Positions 34,209 to 44,960 of a stretch of DNA of 64,000 bases are shown one piece after another; positions within the stretch are counted from its first letter, which is position 1; each line of letters begins with the position of its first letter. Location: contig NZ_CP072610.1 in NCBI RefSeq assembly GCF_021029445.1, forward strand, positions 1,736,001-1,800,000, read 5' to 3'. The stretch is from Pseudomonas wenzhouensis (GTDB taxonomy: Bacteria > Pseudomonadota > Gammaproteobacteria > Pseudomonadales > Pseudomonadaceae). A program made the translations under genes and the position numbers. A model generated the notes under the pieces. The model made no database searches. It was not told the DNA's origin and saw only the letters and a list, made by a program, of their open reading frames with translations.

Positions 34209-35165
34209 ATGCACATTTCTTCCGGCCGTTGGATGTACGGCCTGCTGCTCGCCCTGATCACTTCCGTGCTCTGGGGCATCCTGCCCATCAAGTTGAAAGA
34301 AGTTCTGCAGGTGATGGACCCGGTAACGGTCACCTGGTATCGCTTGGCCGTGGCCGGTTCTCTGCTGTTTGCCTATCTCGCTGCGAGTCGCCGGTTACCA
34401 CGTTTTCGGCCGCTGGGACGCAAGGGCGGTTGGCTGCTGGCGCTGGCTATCGGCGGGCTGACGGCCAACTACGTGCTGTATCTGGTCGGGCTCAATCTAC
34501 TCAGTCCCGGGACCACGCAACTGGTGATCCAGGTCGCGCCGATCCTGCTGCTGATCAGCAGCCTGTTCATCTTTCGCGAACGTTTCAGCCTGGGCCAGGC
34601 GATTGGCCTGATGGTGATGCTGCTGGGCTTCGGCCTGTTCTTCAATCAGCGCCTGGGTGAGCTGCTGACCTCGCTGACCACCTATACCACCGGCGTGCTG
34701 ACCGTGCTGGCGGCTGCCTTCGTTTGGACCTTCTATGGCCTGGCGCAGAAACAACTGCTGACCTCGTGGAATTCGGTGCAGGTGATGATGGTCATCTACC
34801 TGGCGTGCGCGCTGCTGCTGACGCCCTGGGCGCATCCCTGGCAGGCACTGCAACTAAGCCCGCTGCAGGGCTGGCTGCTATTGGCCTGCTGCCTGAACAC
34901 CCTGGTCGCCTACGGCGCGTTCGCCGAGGCGCTGGCGCACTGGGAGGCTTCGCGGGTCAGCGCGACCCTGGCGCTGACCCCGTTGGTGACCTTCGTCTCC
35001 GTGGCACTGGCTTCTAGCTGGTGGCCGGATCACGTGCTGCCCGAGCAGGTCAACTGGATCGCCTACGCTGGCGCGGTGGTCGTCGTGCTCGGTTCGGCAC
35101 TGACCGCGCTTGGCCCATCGCTGTTGGCCGCAATGCGGGCACGCAAGGCCAGGCGCCAGGCCTGA
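34209..35165 (+). CDS. DMT-superfamily (EamA) transporter
   Basis: Inner-membrane exporter of the drug/metabolite family, with ten predicted membrane helices in two repeated EamA halves (about 8-150 and 160-300). The first helix starts ITSVLWGILPIKLKEVLQ, and the second half has the usual VWTFYGLAQKQLL. The length of 318 fits. The substrate, often an amino acid or toxic metabolite, cannot be told. Its neighbours are a small DUF gene and an Lrp regulator. Confidence 0.85.
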   Translation: MHISSGRWMYGLLLALITSVLWGILPIKLKEVLQVMDPVTVTWYRLAVAGSLLFAYLAASRRLPRFRPLGRKGGWLLALAIGGLTANYVLYLVGLNLLSPGTTQLVIQVAPILLLISSLFIFRERFSLGQAIGLMVMLLGFGLFFNQRLGELLTSLTTYTTGVLTVLAAAFVWTFYGLAQKQLLTSWNSVQVMMVIYLACALLLTPWAHPWQALQLSPLQGWLLLACCLNTLVAYGAFAEALAHWEASRVSATLALTPLVTFVSVALASSWWPDHVLPEQVNWIAYAGAVVVVLGSALTALGPSLLAAMRARKARRQA

Positions 35166-35192
35166 TGCTGATCATTTAAGGCTGTGCGTCTC

Positions 35193-35257
35193 TTGTAGGG
35201 TGCGCCATGCGCACCTGTGACGCTGCGCCGGTATCCCGGTGCGCGCGGCGCACCCCT
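35193..35257. repeat. Extragenic inverted repeat
   Basis: TAGGGTGCGCCATGCGCACC on the left and GGTGCGCGCGGCGCACCC on the right form a palindromic unit between the convergent transporter and Lrp genes. It may serve as a bidirectional terminator. Confidence 0.5.
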
Positions 35258-35269
35258 GCAGGGCAGGGT

Positions 35270-35737
35270 TCAATCCAGCGGCAGCTCGGTGGTGCGTTTG
35301 ACCTCGCTCATGGCGATATGCGAATGCGCCTCGTGCACGTGCGGGCGCTGCAGCAGATGGTCGCGCAGGAAGCGTTCGTAATCGGCGATGTCCTTGGCCA
35401 CCACCTTGAGCAGATAGTCCGAGCCGCCGGCCATGCTGTAGCACTCCAGCACTTGCGGGTAACCCACCACGGCTTGCTCGAACTCATCCAGATTGCCGCG
35501 CCCGTGGGCTGACAGCTTGATGTCGACGAATACCGTGATGCCGAAGCCCAGGCGCTTGTGGTTGAGCAGGGCGACCTTGCGCTCGATCAGCCCGTCTTCC
35601 TGCATACGATGAATACGCCGCCAGCAGGGGGATTGCGACAGCTCGACTTTCTCGGCCACCTCGGCGGCGGATAGGTCGGCATTGTGCTGCAGCAGGCGGA
35701 GAATCCGCCGGTCGATGGGGTTGAGCTTGTCCTGCAT
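35270..35737 (-). CDS. Lrp/AsnC-family regulator
   Basis: A 155-residue regulator. The N-terminal helix-turn-helix (DRRILRLLQHNADLSAAEVA, then LSQSPCWRRIHRMQ) is followed by a ligand-binding RAM domain (GITVFVDIKLSAHG, then ECYSMAGGSDYLLKVVAKDI). The start at 35737 is an ATG; upstream, only a TTG at 35749 is available. It is divergent from the indolepyruvate oxidoreductase gene, which with leucine dehydrogenase it probably controls in response to an amino acid. Confidence 0.9.
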   Translation of the reverse strand: MQDKLNPIDRRILRLLQHNADLSAAEVAEKVELSQSPCWRRIHRMQEDGLIERKVALLNHKRLGFGITVFVDIKLSAHGRGNLDEFEQAVVGYPQVLECYSMAGGSDYLLKVVAKDIADYERFLRDHLLQRPHVHEAHSHIAMSEVKRTTELPLD

Positions 35738-35935
35738 GATTGTTTCCAATTTATTGTGATTGTTGGAAGGATCATGCGAAGTATCGCCTTCGCTACTCGA
35801 AAATAGAAAGAAAAAAGCGGAACCCTCCAGTCATGCTTTAGGCAAATCCGTCGCAGTGATCCTGCGGCAGGACTCAACGGAGCGTGTTTACCGTCGCGCT
35901 CCCTGTGCTCGCCATAACAATAAAAGGAGCGCTCC

Positions 35936-38900
35936 ATGTCACTGGCCGAAATCCGCCTGGATGACAAATACCGCCTCGCCACGGGTCACCTCTACCTGAC
36001 TGGCACTCAGGCGCTCACCCGCCTGCCCATGCTGCAGAAGCAGCGTGACGCCGCCTTCGGACTCAATACCGCCTGCTTCATCTCCGGCTATCGCGGCTCG
36101 CCCCTGGGCGGCCTGGATAAAAGCCTGTGGGATGCGCGCGAGTACCTGAAGGAAAACCACATCCACTTCCAGCCCGGTGTCAACGAGGAGTTGGGCGCGA
36201 CGGCGGTGTGGGGCAGCCAGCAGGCCAACCTGTTCCCTGGCGCCCGCTACGACGGCGTGTTCGCCATGTGGTACGGCAAGGGGCCGGGCGTCGACCGCAG
36301 CGGTGACGTGTTCAAGCATGGCAACTCGGCCGGTGTTTCCAAGCATGGTGGCGTGCTGGTGCTGGCCGGTGATGACCATGGCTGCAAGTCCTCGACCATC
36401 GCCCACCAGAGCGAGCATGCCTTCATCGCCGCGTCGATGCCGGTGCTCAACCCGGCCAACATTCAGGAAGTGCTGGACTACGGCATCATCGGCTGGGAAC
36501 TGTCGCGTTACAGCGGTTGCTGGGTGGCGCTGAAGACCATCGCCGAGAACGTCGACTCCTCGGCCGTGGTGGACGTCGACCCGCTGCGCATCCAGATCAA
36601 GATCCCCGAGGATTTCCAACTGCCGGAAGACGGCGTGCACATTCGCTGGCCCGATCCGCCCCTGGCGCAGGAAAAGCGCCTCAACGTCTACAAGATCTAC
36701 GCTGCGCGCGCCTTCGCTCTGGCCAACAACCTCAATCAGGTCAAGCTCGATTCGCCTAACCCGCGCCTCGGCATCATCACCACCGGCAAGTCCTACCTCG
36801 ACGTGCGTCAGGCCCTGGATGACCTCGGTCTGGACGAGGCGCTGTGTGCCAAGGTCGGCCTGCGCGTGCTCAAGGTCGGCATGAGCTGGCCGCTGGAGCC
36901 GGTGTCGGTGCACCAGTTCGCCGAAGGCCTGGACGAAATTCTGGTGGTGGAAGAAAAACGCAGCATCATCGAAGACCAGCTCACCGGTCAGCTCTACAAC
37001 TGGCCGGTGGGCAAGCGTCCGCGGGTGGTCGGCGAGTTCGACGAGCAGGGTAATTCGTTGCTGCCGAATCTGGGCGAGCTGACTCCGGCGATGATCGCCC
37101 GGGTGATCGCCAAGCGCCTGGCGCCGATCTACAGCAGCCCGACCATCGAAGAGCGCCTGGCCTTTCTCGATGCCAAGGAAAAGGCCCTGGCCGCGCCCAA
37201 GCATAAGACCGTGCGCACCCCGCATTTCTGCTCCGGTTGCCCGCACAACAGCTCGACCAAGGTGCCGGAAGGCAGCCGCGCTCTCGGCGGCATCGGCTGC
37301 CACTACATGACCCAGTGGATGGACCGCAGCACCGAGACCTTCACCCAGATGGGCGGCGAGGGCGCCACCTGGATCGGCCAGGCGCCGTTCACCGATACGC
37401 CGCACGTGTTCCAGAACCTCGGCGATGGCACCTACTTCCACTCCGGCCATCTGGCCCTGCGTGCGGCCGTGGCCGCCGGGGTCAACATCACCTACAAGAT
37501 CCTCTACAACGACGCGGTAGCCATGACTGGCGGCCAGCCCATCGACGGCGAACTGCGTATCGACCAGCTCAGCCAGCAGGTGCATGCCGAAGGCGTCAAG
37601 CGCATTGCCCTGGTCAGCGACGAGCCGGACAAGTACCCGACCCGCGCCACCTTCGCCCCAGGTGTGACCTTCCATCACCGCCGCGAGCTGGACGCCGTGC
37701 AGCGCGAGTTGCGCGAGTTCAAGGGCGTGTCGGTGATCCTCTACGACCAGACCTGCGCCACCGAGAAACGGCGTCGGCGCAAGCGCGGCAAGATGGTTGA
37801 CCCGGCCAAGCGTGCGTTCATCAACCCGGCCGTGTGCGAAGGCTGTGGCGACTGCAGCGTGAAATCCAACTGCCTGTCGGTGCTGCCGCTGGAAACCGAA
37901 CTGGGGCGCAAGCGCGAGATCGACCAGAGCGCCTGCAACAAGGATTTCAGTTGCCTGGAAGGCTTCTGCCCGAGCTTCGTCACCGTGCATGGCGGCAGCC
38001 TGCGTAAGCCCGAGGCCGTTGGCCTGGGCGCGCTGTTCATCGCTTTGCCGGAGCCGAAGCAACCGGCCCTGAGCCGGCCCTGGAACATCCTCCTGCCCGG
38101 CGTCGGCGGCAGTGGCGTGACCACCGTCGGTGCGCTGCTGGGCATGGCGGCGCATATCGAGGGCAAAGGCTGCACCGTGCTCGACCAGGCTGGCCTGGCG
38201 CAGAAGTTTGGCCCGGTGATCACCCATATTCGCATCGCCGCGCGGCAAAGCGACATCTACGCGGTGCGCATCGCCGCCGGGGAAACCGACCTGCTGCTGG
38301 GCTGCGATCTTGTGGTGTCGTCCAGTGAAGAGGCGCTGGCCAAACTCAACGACAAGATCGCCCATGCGGTGATCAACAGCCACGAGGCGGCCACTGCCGA
38401 GTTCACCCGCAACCCGGATGCCCAGGTGCCTGGCGCGGCCATGCGCGAAGCGATCAGTGAGGCGGTGGGCGAGGGCAAGACCCGCTTCGTCGACGCTACC
38501 CGTCTGGCCACTCGACTGCTCGGCGACAGCATCGCCACCAACCTGTTCATGCTCGGCTATGCCTACCAGCTGGGCCTGGTACCGGTCTCGGCGGAGGCGA
38601 TCAACAAAGCCATCGAACTCAACGGCGTGGCTATCGAGCTAAACCAGCAGGCCTTCCTCTGGGGCCGTCGTGCTGCGCATGACCTGGCTGCGGTGGAAAA
38701 ACTCGCCGCGCCCAAGGTGGTCGAAGCGCCGCATTGCAGCACGCTGGAGGAGATCGTCGCCGACCGTGTGCAGCGTCTGACCGACTACCAGAACGCCGCC
38801 TATGCCGAGCGCTATCGTGAGCTGGTCGAGCGTGTGCGCAAGGCTGACACCGATGCCAAACAGCGTCTGAGCAAGGCCGTGGCGCGCTACTACTTCAAAC

Positions 38901-39403
38901 TCCTGGCCTACAAGGACGAGTACGAAGTGGCGCGGCTGTACAGCGATGCCACCTTCCGCAAGCAGCTCGAAGCGCAGTTCGAAGGTGACTACCGACTGCA
39001 GTTCCACCTGGCGCCGAGCTGGTTGAGCAAGCCCGATGCGGTCACTGGCCAGCCACGCAAGCGCAGCTTCGGCCCCTTGATGCTCAAGGCGTTCGGCGTG
39101 CTGGCGCGCTTCAAGTTCCTGCGTGGCAGCGCCTTCGATCCGTTCGGCCACAGTGCCGAGCGTCGTCTGGAGCGCGAGCTGATCGAGGAGTACGAGGCCA
39201 ACGTGGCCTACCTGCTCGCTGAGCTCAACGCCGGTAACTACCGCACGGCGGTGGCGCTGGCCGAGATTCCGGAGCAGATCCGCGGCTACGGCCACGTCAA
39301 GGAAGCGGCGCTGGCCAAGGCGCGCGAGCAGGCGAGTCAGCTCAAGGCGCGGTTGACCGTCAGCGAGATCGCTGCGGTGCAGCTGTTCGAGCCGGCTGCC
39401 TAG
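35936..39403 (+). CDS. Indolepyruvate ferredoxin oxidoreductase (fused IorA-IorB type)
   Basis: Oxidatively decarboxylates arylpyruvates from aromatic amino-acid transamination to aryl-acetyl-CoA, with thiamine diphosphate and iron-sulfur clusters. The 1155-residue chain has the alpha-like domain at the N-terminus ([16 protein letters not shown], then [17 protein letters not shown]), a thiamine-binding region around residue 520 ([14 protein letters not shown]), a Cys-rich cluster motif [13 protein letters not shown] at about 633-645, and a beta-like domain ([18 protein letters not shown]). The C-terminal 200 residues are helical. It is divergent from an Lrp gene and followed by leucine dehydrogenase. 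Confidence 0.92.
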   Translation: MSLAEIRLDDKYRLATGHLYLTGTQALTRLPMLQKQRDAAFGLNTACFISGYRGSPLGGLDKSLWDAREYLKENHIHFQPGVNEELGATAVWGSQQANLFPGARYDGVFAMWYGKGPGVDRSGDVFKHGNSAGVSKHGGVLVLAGDDHGCKSSTIAHQSEHAFIAASMPVLNPANIQEVLDYGIIGWELSRYSGCWVALKTIAENVDSSAVVDVDPLRIQIKIPEDFQLPEDGVHIRWPDPPLAQEKRLNVYKIYAARAFALANNLNQVKLDSPNPRLGIITTGKSYLDVRQALDDLGLDEALCAKVGLRVLKVGMSWPLEPVSVHQFAEGLDEILVVEEKRSIIEDQLTGQLYNWPVGKRPRVVGEFDEQGNSLLPNLGELTPAMIARVIAKRLAPIYSSPTIEERLAFLDAKEKALAAPKHKTVRTPHFCSGCPHNSSTKVPEGSRALGGIGCHYMTQWMDRSTETFTQMGGEGATWIGQAPFTDTPHVFQNLGDGTYFHSGHLALRAAVAAGVNITYKILYNDAVAMTGGQPIDGELRIDQLSQQVHAEGVKRIALVSDEPDKYPTRATFAPGVTFHHRRELDAVQRELREFKGVSVILYDQTCATEKRRRRKRGKMVDPAKRAFINPAVCEGCGDCSVKSNCLSVLPLETELGRKREIDQSACNKDFSCLEGFCPSFVTVHGGSLRKPEAVGLGALFIALPEPKQPALSRPWNILLPGVGGSGVTTVGALLGMAAHIEGKGCTVLDQAGLAQKFGPVITHIRIAARQSDIYAVRIAAGETDLLLGCDLVVSSSEEALAKLNDKIAHAVINSHEAATAEFTRNPDAQVPGAAMREAISEAVGEGKTRFVDATRLATRLLGDSIATNLFMLGYAYQLGLVPVSAEAINKAIELNGVAIELNQQAFLWGRRAAHDLAAVEKLAAPKVVEAPHCSTLEEIVADRVQRLTDYQNAAYAERYRELVERVRKADTDAKQRLSKAVARYYFKLLAYKDEYEVARLYSDATFRKQLEAQFEGDYRLQFHLAPSWLSKPDAVTGQPRKRSFGPLMLKAFGVLARFKFLRGSAFDPFGHSAERRLERELIEEYEANVAYLLAELNAGNYRTAVALAEIPEQIRGYGHVKEAALAKAREQASQLKARLTVSEIAAVQLFEPAA

Positions 39404-39427
39404 GCCGCAAACCCATCCCCTTTGCCA

Positions 39428-39459
39428 CCCTCTCCCGTGCGGGGGAGGGGCGGCTTTTT
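39428..39459 (+). terminator. Possible terminator or repeat between the oxidoreductase and leucine dehydrogenase
   Basis: CCCTCTCCC-GTGC-GGGGGAGGG stem with CTTTTTAT tail. It also belongs to the CTCTCCC/GGGAGAG palindrome family. Confidence 0.55.
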
Positions 39460-39476
39460 ATATCCGAGGTAATCCG

Positions 39477-40589
39477 ATGTCCGTTTTCAATCACGTCGAC
39501 TTCGATCAGCACGAACAGGTGGTCTACGGCCACGACAAGGCCAGTGGCCTGAAAGCCATCATCGCCATTCATGACAGCACCCTCGGCCCGGCGCTGGGCG
39601 GCTGCCGCATGTGGAACTACGCCAGTGACGAGGAGGCGCTGCGCGATGTGCTGCGCCTGTCGCGCGGCATGACTTACAAATCGGCGCTGGCCCGCTTACC
39701 GCTCGGTGGCGGCAAGGCAGTGATCATCGGCGACCCACACACCGGCAAGAGCGAAGCGCTGTTCCAGGCCATGGGCGATTTCGTCGACAGCCTCGGCGGG
39801 CGCTACGTCACGGCGGCGGATTCAGGCACCGGCGTGGCCGAGATGCGCATCATGGCCGAGCGCACCCGCCACGTGGCCGGCGCCGGGCAGCGTGAAGCCT
39901 TCGATGGCGGCAGCCGTGACGGCGATCCGTCGCCTTCGACCGCCTATGGCGTGTTCATCGGCATTCAGGCGGCCGTGGCGCATCGCCTTGGTCGCCAGGA
40001 TCTTACGGGCATTCGCGTGGCTATCCAGGGCGTCGGCCAGGTCGGTTTCGGCCTGGCCAAACTGCTCAAGGAGGCCGGGGCGCAGCTGTGGGTGACGGAT
40101 ATCGTCGAGGCCAACGTGCAGCGCGCCGTCAGCCAGTTGGGCGCTACTGCGGTCGGTCAGCATGAGATCTACCGTCTCGATGTGGACGTGTTCGCGCCCT
40201 GCGCGCTAGGCGCGATCATCAACCTGCAGACGCTGGAGGCGTTGCGCGCGCCGATCATCGCCGGCGCGGCCAACAATCAGTTGGCCGATGCCAGCCTGGC
40301 CGAGCTGCTGCGTCGTCGTGAGTGCCTGTACGCGCCGGACTACGCGATCAATGCTGGCGGCATCATCGATGTCTGCTACGAGCGCACCGGTGGCAGCGCC
40401 GCGCAGCTCAAGGCGCATATCGAAGAGATTGGCCCGACGCTGACGGAAATATTCCAGCGCGCCGAGCGCGAGGGCGCGACCACCACCGCGATTGCCGACC
40501 GCATGGCGCTGGAGCGCTTGCGCGGTGGCCTGCAGCCGATGCGCGCTGCATTGAACTCGAAGGTAGTTTCCCAGGGCTGGCAGCGCTAG
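39477..40589 (+). CDS. Leucine/branched-chain (Glu/Leu/Phe/Val) dehydrogenase
   Basis: NAD+-dependent oxidative deamination of branched-chain or aromatic amino acids. The 370-residue product carries the conserved Glu/Leu/Phe/Val dehydrogenase motif [12 protein letters not shown] with catalytic K80, and K68 in GMTYKSAL. The dinucleotide fold is near residue 185 ([19 protein letters not shown]). It follows the indolepyruvate oxidoreductase gene with 73 bp between. The pairing suggests a pathway from leucine- or phenylalanine-type amino acids to acyl-CoA. Which amino acid is preferred is not visible. Confidence 0.9.
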   Translation: MSVFNHVDFDQHEQVVYGHDKASGLKAIIAIHDSTLGPALGGCRMWNYASDEEALRDVLRLSRGMTYKSALARLPLGGGKAVIIGDPHTGKSEALFQAMGDFVDSLGGRYVTAADSGTGVAEMRIMAERTRHVAGAGQREAFDGGSRDGDPSPSTAYGVFIGIQAAVAHRLGRQDLTGIRVAIQGVGQVGFGLAKLLKEAGAQLWVTDIVEANVQRAVSQLGATAVGQHEIYRLDVDVFAPCALGAIINLQTLEALRAPIIAGAANNQLADASLAELLRRRECLYAPDYAINAGGIIDVCYERTGGSAAQLKAHIEEIGPTLTEIFQRAEREGATTTAIADRMALERLRGGLQPMRAALNSKVVSQGWQR

Positions 40590-40664
40590 GAAGTGGGCGG
40601 TGGCGACATGACAAATGCGCGTGTCGCCGCTAAGATGCGGCCCGGCCCTTGCCAATGCGGCCGT

Positions 40665-40739
40665 GTCCCCTTAGTTAAATGGATATAACGAGCCCCTCCT
40701 AAGGGCTAGTTGCAGGTTCGATTCCTGCAGGGGACGCCA
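40665..40739 (+). tRNA. tRNA-Arg(CCT)
   Basis: 75 nt with encoded CCA. The acceptor GTCCCCT/AGGGGAC pairs; the anticodon stem AGCCC/GGGCT encloses CTCCTAA, giving anticodon CCT. The T-loop GGTTCGATTCC is intact. Confidence 0.95.
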
Positions 40740-41065
40740 TTTTCCTTTCCTTTCCTTTGCGTGCCCATTGTAGGCGACGCGCTCCCCTTCCTTGCGCTAC
40801 GGATCAGCACCGCACAGCCCGAGCGGCTATGTGCGATGCACGGCTAAGCCATGCAAGCACGGGTATTTGGCCAGCCGTTGGGGTAATCGGGCCGACCAGG
40901 CGCCCGCCATCGACGTGCAGATTCAGAGAAGGCAGCAGGCTGTACTGTGACTGACGTCTTGCGAGGCTAACAAGCAGGCGTATGCGCAGCGATGTGAAGG
41001 CATCCATTCAACCAGTGCGCTCAGCGTTATGCATTTTTGTGGGAGCGGATGCGACTGCTTCCGAG
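40740..41065. other. Intergenic stretch, no gene found
   Basis: After the tRNA comes a pyrimidine-rich TTTTCCTTTCCTTTCC tail, likely its termination zone. The rest shows only unsupported short frames. Confidence 0.5.
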
Positions 41066-41098
41066 GTGGAAGGCTTGCTCGTCATGCAAGCCTTCCAC
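41066..41098 (-). terminator. Terminator of sstT
   Basis: A perfect 13-bp stem, GTGGAAGGCTTGC / GCAAGCCTTCCAC with a 7-nt loop, lies just past the sstT stop. Confidence 0.7.
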
Positions 41099-41107
41099 CC
41101 GTTCGCA

Positions 41108-42331
41108 TCAGCCCTTGCGCTGTTCTTGCGCTATGCACGCGGCGGCTGTGAACAGCACATCGGTGGAGGAGTTCAGTGCGGTTTCCGCCGAGTCCTGAAC
41201 GATGCCGATGATGAAACCGATTGCGACGATCTGCATGGCCACGTCGTTGGGAATGCCGAACAGGCTGCACGCCAGCGGGATCAGCAGCAGCGAGCCACCG
41301 GCCACACCCGAGGCGCCGCAGGCGCTGATCGAAGCCAGCACGCTAAGCAGCAGGGCGGTGGGTAGATCGACGGGGATGCCCAGGGTGTGTACTGCAGCCA
41401 TGGTCAGTACGGTGATGGTGATGGCGGCACCGGCCATGTTGATGGTGGCGCCTAGCGGAATGGAGACCGAGTAGGTTTCTTCGTGCAGGCCCAGGCGCTG
41501 GCTCAGTTGCAGGTTGACCGGAATGTTGGCGGCCGAGCTACGGGTGAAGAAAGCGGTGATGCCGCTTTCGCGCAGGCAGGTGAACACCAGCGGGTAGGGG
41601 TTGCGACGAATCTTCCAGTACACCAGCGCCGGGTTGACCACCAGGGCCACCAGCAGCATGCAGCCGACCAGCACCACCAGCAGGTGCAGATAACCGAGCA
41701 GGGCGTCGAAGCCGGATTCGGCGAGGGTGGCGGCGACCAGGCCGAAGATGCCCAGCGGCGCCAGGCGGATCACCAGCTTGACGATGGCCGTCACGCCGTT
41801 GGACAGGTCGCTCAGCAGTTGCTTGCTACCGGCGCTGGCATGGCGGAAGGCGAAGCCGAGGCCGATAGCCCAGGCCAGGATACCGATGAAGTTACCTTTC
41901 AGTAGGGCATTGACCGGGTTGTCGACCACGTTCATCAGCAGCGTCTTGAGGACTTCGCCGATGCCGCCAGGGGGCGTCAGCTCGGCGGCCTGGCTACTCA
42001 GCACCAGCGAGGAAGGGAAGAGGAAGCAGGCCACTACCGCGACCAGGGCGGCGCTGAAGGTGCCGAGCAGGTACATCAGCAGAATCGGGCGAATGTGAGT
42101 CTGCTGGCCTTGCTGGTGGTTGGCGATGGATGACATCACCAGGATGAACACCAGTACCGGAGCGACGGCCTTTAACGCAGAGATGAATACGTTGCCGATG
42201 AATGCGACGGACAGTGCCGCCTGCGGAGCGATTACGGCCAGGGCGATACCTGCCAGCAGGCCGATGATGATCTGTGTCACCAGGCTGGTGCGGTTGAGTA
42301 GCTGCAGGGCAGGGTGAAGGGCTTGGGACAT
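41108..42331 (-). CDS. sstT: Serine/threonine:sodium symporter
   Basis: Inner-membrane Na+-coupled uptake of serine and threonine, of the dicarboxylate/amino-acid:cation (DAACS) family. The 407-residue product matches SstT in length and contains eight to nine membrane helices and the re-entrant HP2-like serine-rich stretch ([20 protein letters not shown]) together with [12 protein letters not shown]. It is a single-gene unit, ending at the hairpin 41066-41098. A 461-bp region separates it from the divergent MFS gene. Confidence 0.93.
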   Translation of the reverse strand: MSQALHPALQLLNRTSLVTQIIIGLLAGIALAVIAPQAALSVAFIGNVFISALKAVAPVLVFILVMSSIANHQQGQQTHIRPILLMYLLGTFSAALVAVVACFLFPSSLVLSSQAAELTPPGGIGEVLKTLLMNVVDNPVNALLKGNFIGILAWAIGLGFAFRHASAGSKQLLSDLSNGVTAIVKLVIRLAPLGIFGLVAATLAESGFDALLGYLHLLVVLVGCMLLVALVVNPALVYWKIRRNPYPLVFTCLRESGITAFFTRSSAANIPVNLQLSQRLGLHEETYSVSIPLGATINMAGAAITITVLTMAAVHTLGIPVDLPTALLLSVLASISACGASGVAGGSLLLIPLACSLFGIPNDVAMQIVAIGFIIGIVQDSAETALNSSTDVLFTAAACIAQEQRKG

Positions 42332-42792
42332 CGCGAGTTCTCTGGTTGCTGGGCGCGTTGCAAGTGGCGTCGGGCCTGGTTCGAGAGGTTTTTCGGTAGT
42401 GCCATGGAAAGCAGGCCGAAAAAATAGCGCGCGACTCTAGCACAGCCTGATCGGGGTTCGTGCGCTGGGCGGGCATCTGGACGACAGGGCGCAAGCCCAT
42501 GTCGCATCTCTACAAGGCTTGTCTGCTGGCTATGCCAGGTAGCTGCCGGGGCGGATCAGCAAACCTGCGGCTGGCAGGGTGTGACCCGTGGTCGCTCGAA
42601 GAACAGGAAGAATTGACGCTATGCTGTACCCTGTGCGGCGCAAGCGAGCGTCTGAATCGTGATGAGTTGGCAATCGAACTGTTCGTTTTCCAGGGCATCG
42701 AAAGTTGCATCGCCCGCACGCCCCAGGGGCGCCGTCCTAGCCGCGCAGGCCCGCCGCCATGCCGGTTACCGTACAAGGAGCTTTACCCGTCA
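42332..42792. other. Divergent promoter region between sstT and the MFS gene
   Basis: 461 bp without a convincing gene. The frame of the downstream MFS gene is open across much of it (from 42460), but lacks similarity and a ribosome-binding site, so it is treated as leader. No RNA structure was recognised. Confidence 0.5.
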
Positions 42793-44109
42793 ATGCGCTT
42801 GATCTGGAAGTCATTCCGCTCGCTCTATTTCGCCACCTTGCTGATGTTGCTCGGCTCTGGCCTGCTCAGTACCTACCTGGCCCTGCGTCTGGCTGACACC
42901 GTGGATGGTCTCTGGGTCGGTGCGCTGATGGCGGCCAATTACTTTGGCCTTGTGCTCGGCGGCAAGCTGGGGCATCGGCTGATCGGTCGGGTGGGGCATA
43001 TCCGTGCTTACGTGGCCTGTGCTGGCGTGGTCACGGCGGCTGTGCTGGGCCATGGGCTGGTCGAGTGGCTGCCATTCTGGCTGTTCCTGCGCATGCTGGT
43101 GGGCCTGGGCATGATGTGTCAGTACATGGTCATCGAGAGCTGGCTCAACGAGCAGGCCGAAGCCAGGCAGCGTGGTCTGGTGTTCAGCGGGTACATGGGG
43201 GCTTCCTACCTGGGCCTGATTCTGGGGCAGCTGGCGCTGGTGGTGCATCCGACGCTGGGCCTGGAATTGCTCATGTTGGTCGCCCTGTGCTTTGCCTTGT
43301 GCCTGGTGCCCGTAGCGCTGACCCGGCGTTTACACCCGGCGCCCTTGCATCCGGCACCGCTGGAGCTGCGCTTCTTCCTCAGTCGCGTGCCGCTGTCGCT
43401 GACCACTATCGTCGTGGCTGGCCTGTTGATCGGTTCTTTTTATGGCCTGGCGCCTTTGTACGCCACTCGGATGGGGCTATCGACCGAGCAGGTGGGGCTT
43501 TTCATGGGCAGTTGCATCCTGGCAGGTCTCCTGGTGCAGTGGCCGCTGGGCTGGCTTTCCGATCGACATGACCGCGTGCGCCTGATTCGCGGCTGCTCGG
43601 TCTTGTTGCTGCTGGCTGCCTTGCCGTTGGCGGCACTGCCGCAGGTATTTCTCGGCCTGCTGTTCGGTGTCGGCTTTCTGGTCAGCATGATGCAATTCAG
43701 CCTCTACCCACTGGCCGTGGCCCTGGCCAATGACCATGTCGAGCCGGAGCGGCGGGTGTCACTGACGGCCATGCTGTTGGTGACATTCGGTGTTGGTGCC
43801 TGCATCGGGCCATTATTGGCGGGTGTCTTGATGCGTTTTTACGGCGCCAACATGCTCTATGTGTTCGTCAGTGTCTGCGCGCTGATCCTGGTCTGGCGTA
43901 TTCGCCCAGAGGTCGTCACCCATCAGCATCAGGTCGATGATGCGCCACTGCAGCATATGGCCATGCCCGGTAATGTCACCAGTTCACCGCTGGTTGCAGC
44001 GCTAGACCCGAGGGTCGACGAGCAAACCGTGCAGGAACAGATGCAGGAGCCAGCTGTTGCAGCGGCTGCAGCGCAAGAGGAACAGCAGAAAACACAGGCA
44101 GCCCAGTAA
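42793..44109 (+). CDS. Major facilitator superfamily transporter (YcaD-like)
   Basis: Inner-membrane transporter of unknown substrate. The chosen ATG at 42793 gives 438 residues with twelve predicted membrane helices, and AAGGAG lies 12 bp upstream. Between helices 2 and 3 is GGKLGHRLIGRVGHIRAY, the family's RxG-type loop; the second half repeats it as GWLSDRHDRVRLIRG. The last 60 residues are a soluble tail rich in Gln, Ala and Glu, unusual for the family and probably disordered. The frame continues upstream to 42460 but without a start supported by sequence. Confidence 0.83.
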   Translation: MRLIWKSFRSLYFATLLMLLGSGLLSTYLALRLADTVDGLWVGALMAANYFGLVLGGKLGHRLIGRVGHIRAYVACAGVVTAAVLGHGLVEWLPFWLFLRMLVGLGMMCQYMVIESWLNEQAEARQRGLVFSGYMGASYLGLILGQLALVVHPTLGLELLMLVALCFALCLVPVALTRRLHPAPLHPAPLELRFFLSRVPLSLTTIVVAGLLIGSFYGLAPLYATRMGLSTEQVGLFMGSCILAGLLVQWPLGWLSDRHDRVRLIRGCSVLLLLAALPLAALPQVFLGLLFGVGFLVSMMQFSLYPLAVALANDHVEPERRVSLTAMLLVTFGVGACIGPLLAGVLMRFYGANMLYVFVSVCALILVWRIRPEVVTHQHQVDDAPLQHMAMPGNVTSSPLVAALDPRVDEQTVQEQMQEPAVAAAAAQEEQQKTQAAQ

Positions 44110-44121
44110 GGGCTGCCAAAT

Positions 44122-44871
44122 TCAGAGGGGGCCGTCGCTCTCGGTGCGACGTGCCTCGCGCTGCAGTTGGTAGACGAAGCGCTCGACCTGGCGTTGCTCC
44201 AGACCGTTCATACGATGAAAGCGCGTGCCGACGAAGGTCATGTCGACTTTTTCATCGTACTGCACGTGGCGCAGCTCCACAGGGCAGGTCATATTGCCGA
44301 AGGGCAGATAAGCGGTGAGTCGCTCATGCACCTGGCCATTGTTCAGTTGCTGGGTCAGATTGCCGGCGAAGCGCAACTTGCAGCCGGTGGCCGAGATGTC
44401 CAGCAAGTGTCCGGGTATCGGATCACGCAACTTGTCGCCATTGAGAACCACCTTGACCAGGTCGCTCTGCTTCAGCGGTGCGCGGAAGGCACTGCGGCGC
44501 TGGTGGTAGATCACTTCATTGGGCAGCGGTGCCCAGTAGCAGGGGGCGCCCTCTAGCTCGCCAGGCAATACGTCGTGATCGCAGGTCCAGGCTACCCGTA
44601 CGCCGTCGCGGAATGCCTCGACATTGAAGGTTTCGCCTTGCTTGAGGAAGCGCTCACCATCAGTTGGGATGATTTCATCCAGGGCTACGCGGGCGCGGTC
44701 TTTGTCGATTTCGACCAGGTAACTCTGAAAACGCTGGCCACGATCCTTGAACTGGATGATCAGTGGGTCATGGTTCTGCTGCAATTGACGCAGGGTGGCA
44801 ATGATCTCGACGGATGTCTTGAGCATCTTGGGCGGTTGAGGGCCGCTTTCGTCGTTGAACGCGCTGGACAC
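44122..44871 (-). CDS. ycgR: Flagellar brake protein YcgR (PilZ domain)
   Basis: A cyclic-di-GMP receptor that slows the flagellar motor. The 249-residue product has an N-terminal YcgR domain (about 20-115) and a C-terminal PilZ domain with both c-di-GMP-binding motifs: RRSAFR at 125-130 and DISATG at 158-163. It lies next to flgN, flgM and flgA on the same strand, as in other pseudomonads. Confidence 0.92.
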   Translation of the reverse strand: MSSAFNDESGPQPPKMLKTSVEIIATLRQLQQNHDPLIIQFKDRGQRFQSYLVEIDKDRARVALDEIIPTDGERFLKQGETFNVEAFRDGVRVAWTCDHDVLPGELEGAPCYWAPLPNEVIYHQRRSAFRAPLKQSDLVKVVLNGDKLRDPIPGHLLDISATGCKLRFAGNLTQQLNNGQVHERLTAYLPFGNMTCPVELRHVQYDEKVDMTFVGTRFHRMNGLEQRQVERFVYQLQREARRTESDGPL

Positions 44872-44960
44872 AGGCCGGAACTCTCCGAGTCATGACTGCA
44901 AATGGCACTAGCATAATGGCAAAGTGCCTGCATATGCCCGTGCTTTTTAGAATTGTGGGC

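Noticed and set aside
35939..38383. Minus-strand frame of 814 codons opposite the indolepyruvate oxidoreductase
   Set aside because: Composition shadow of a clear gene on the plus strand.
42460..42792. N-terminal extension of the MFS gene
   Set aside because: No ribosome-binding site or family similarity; the membrane helices start right after the ATG at 42793.
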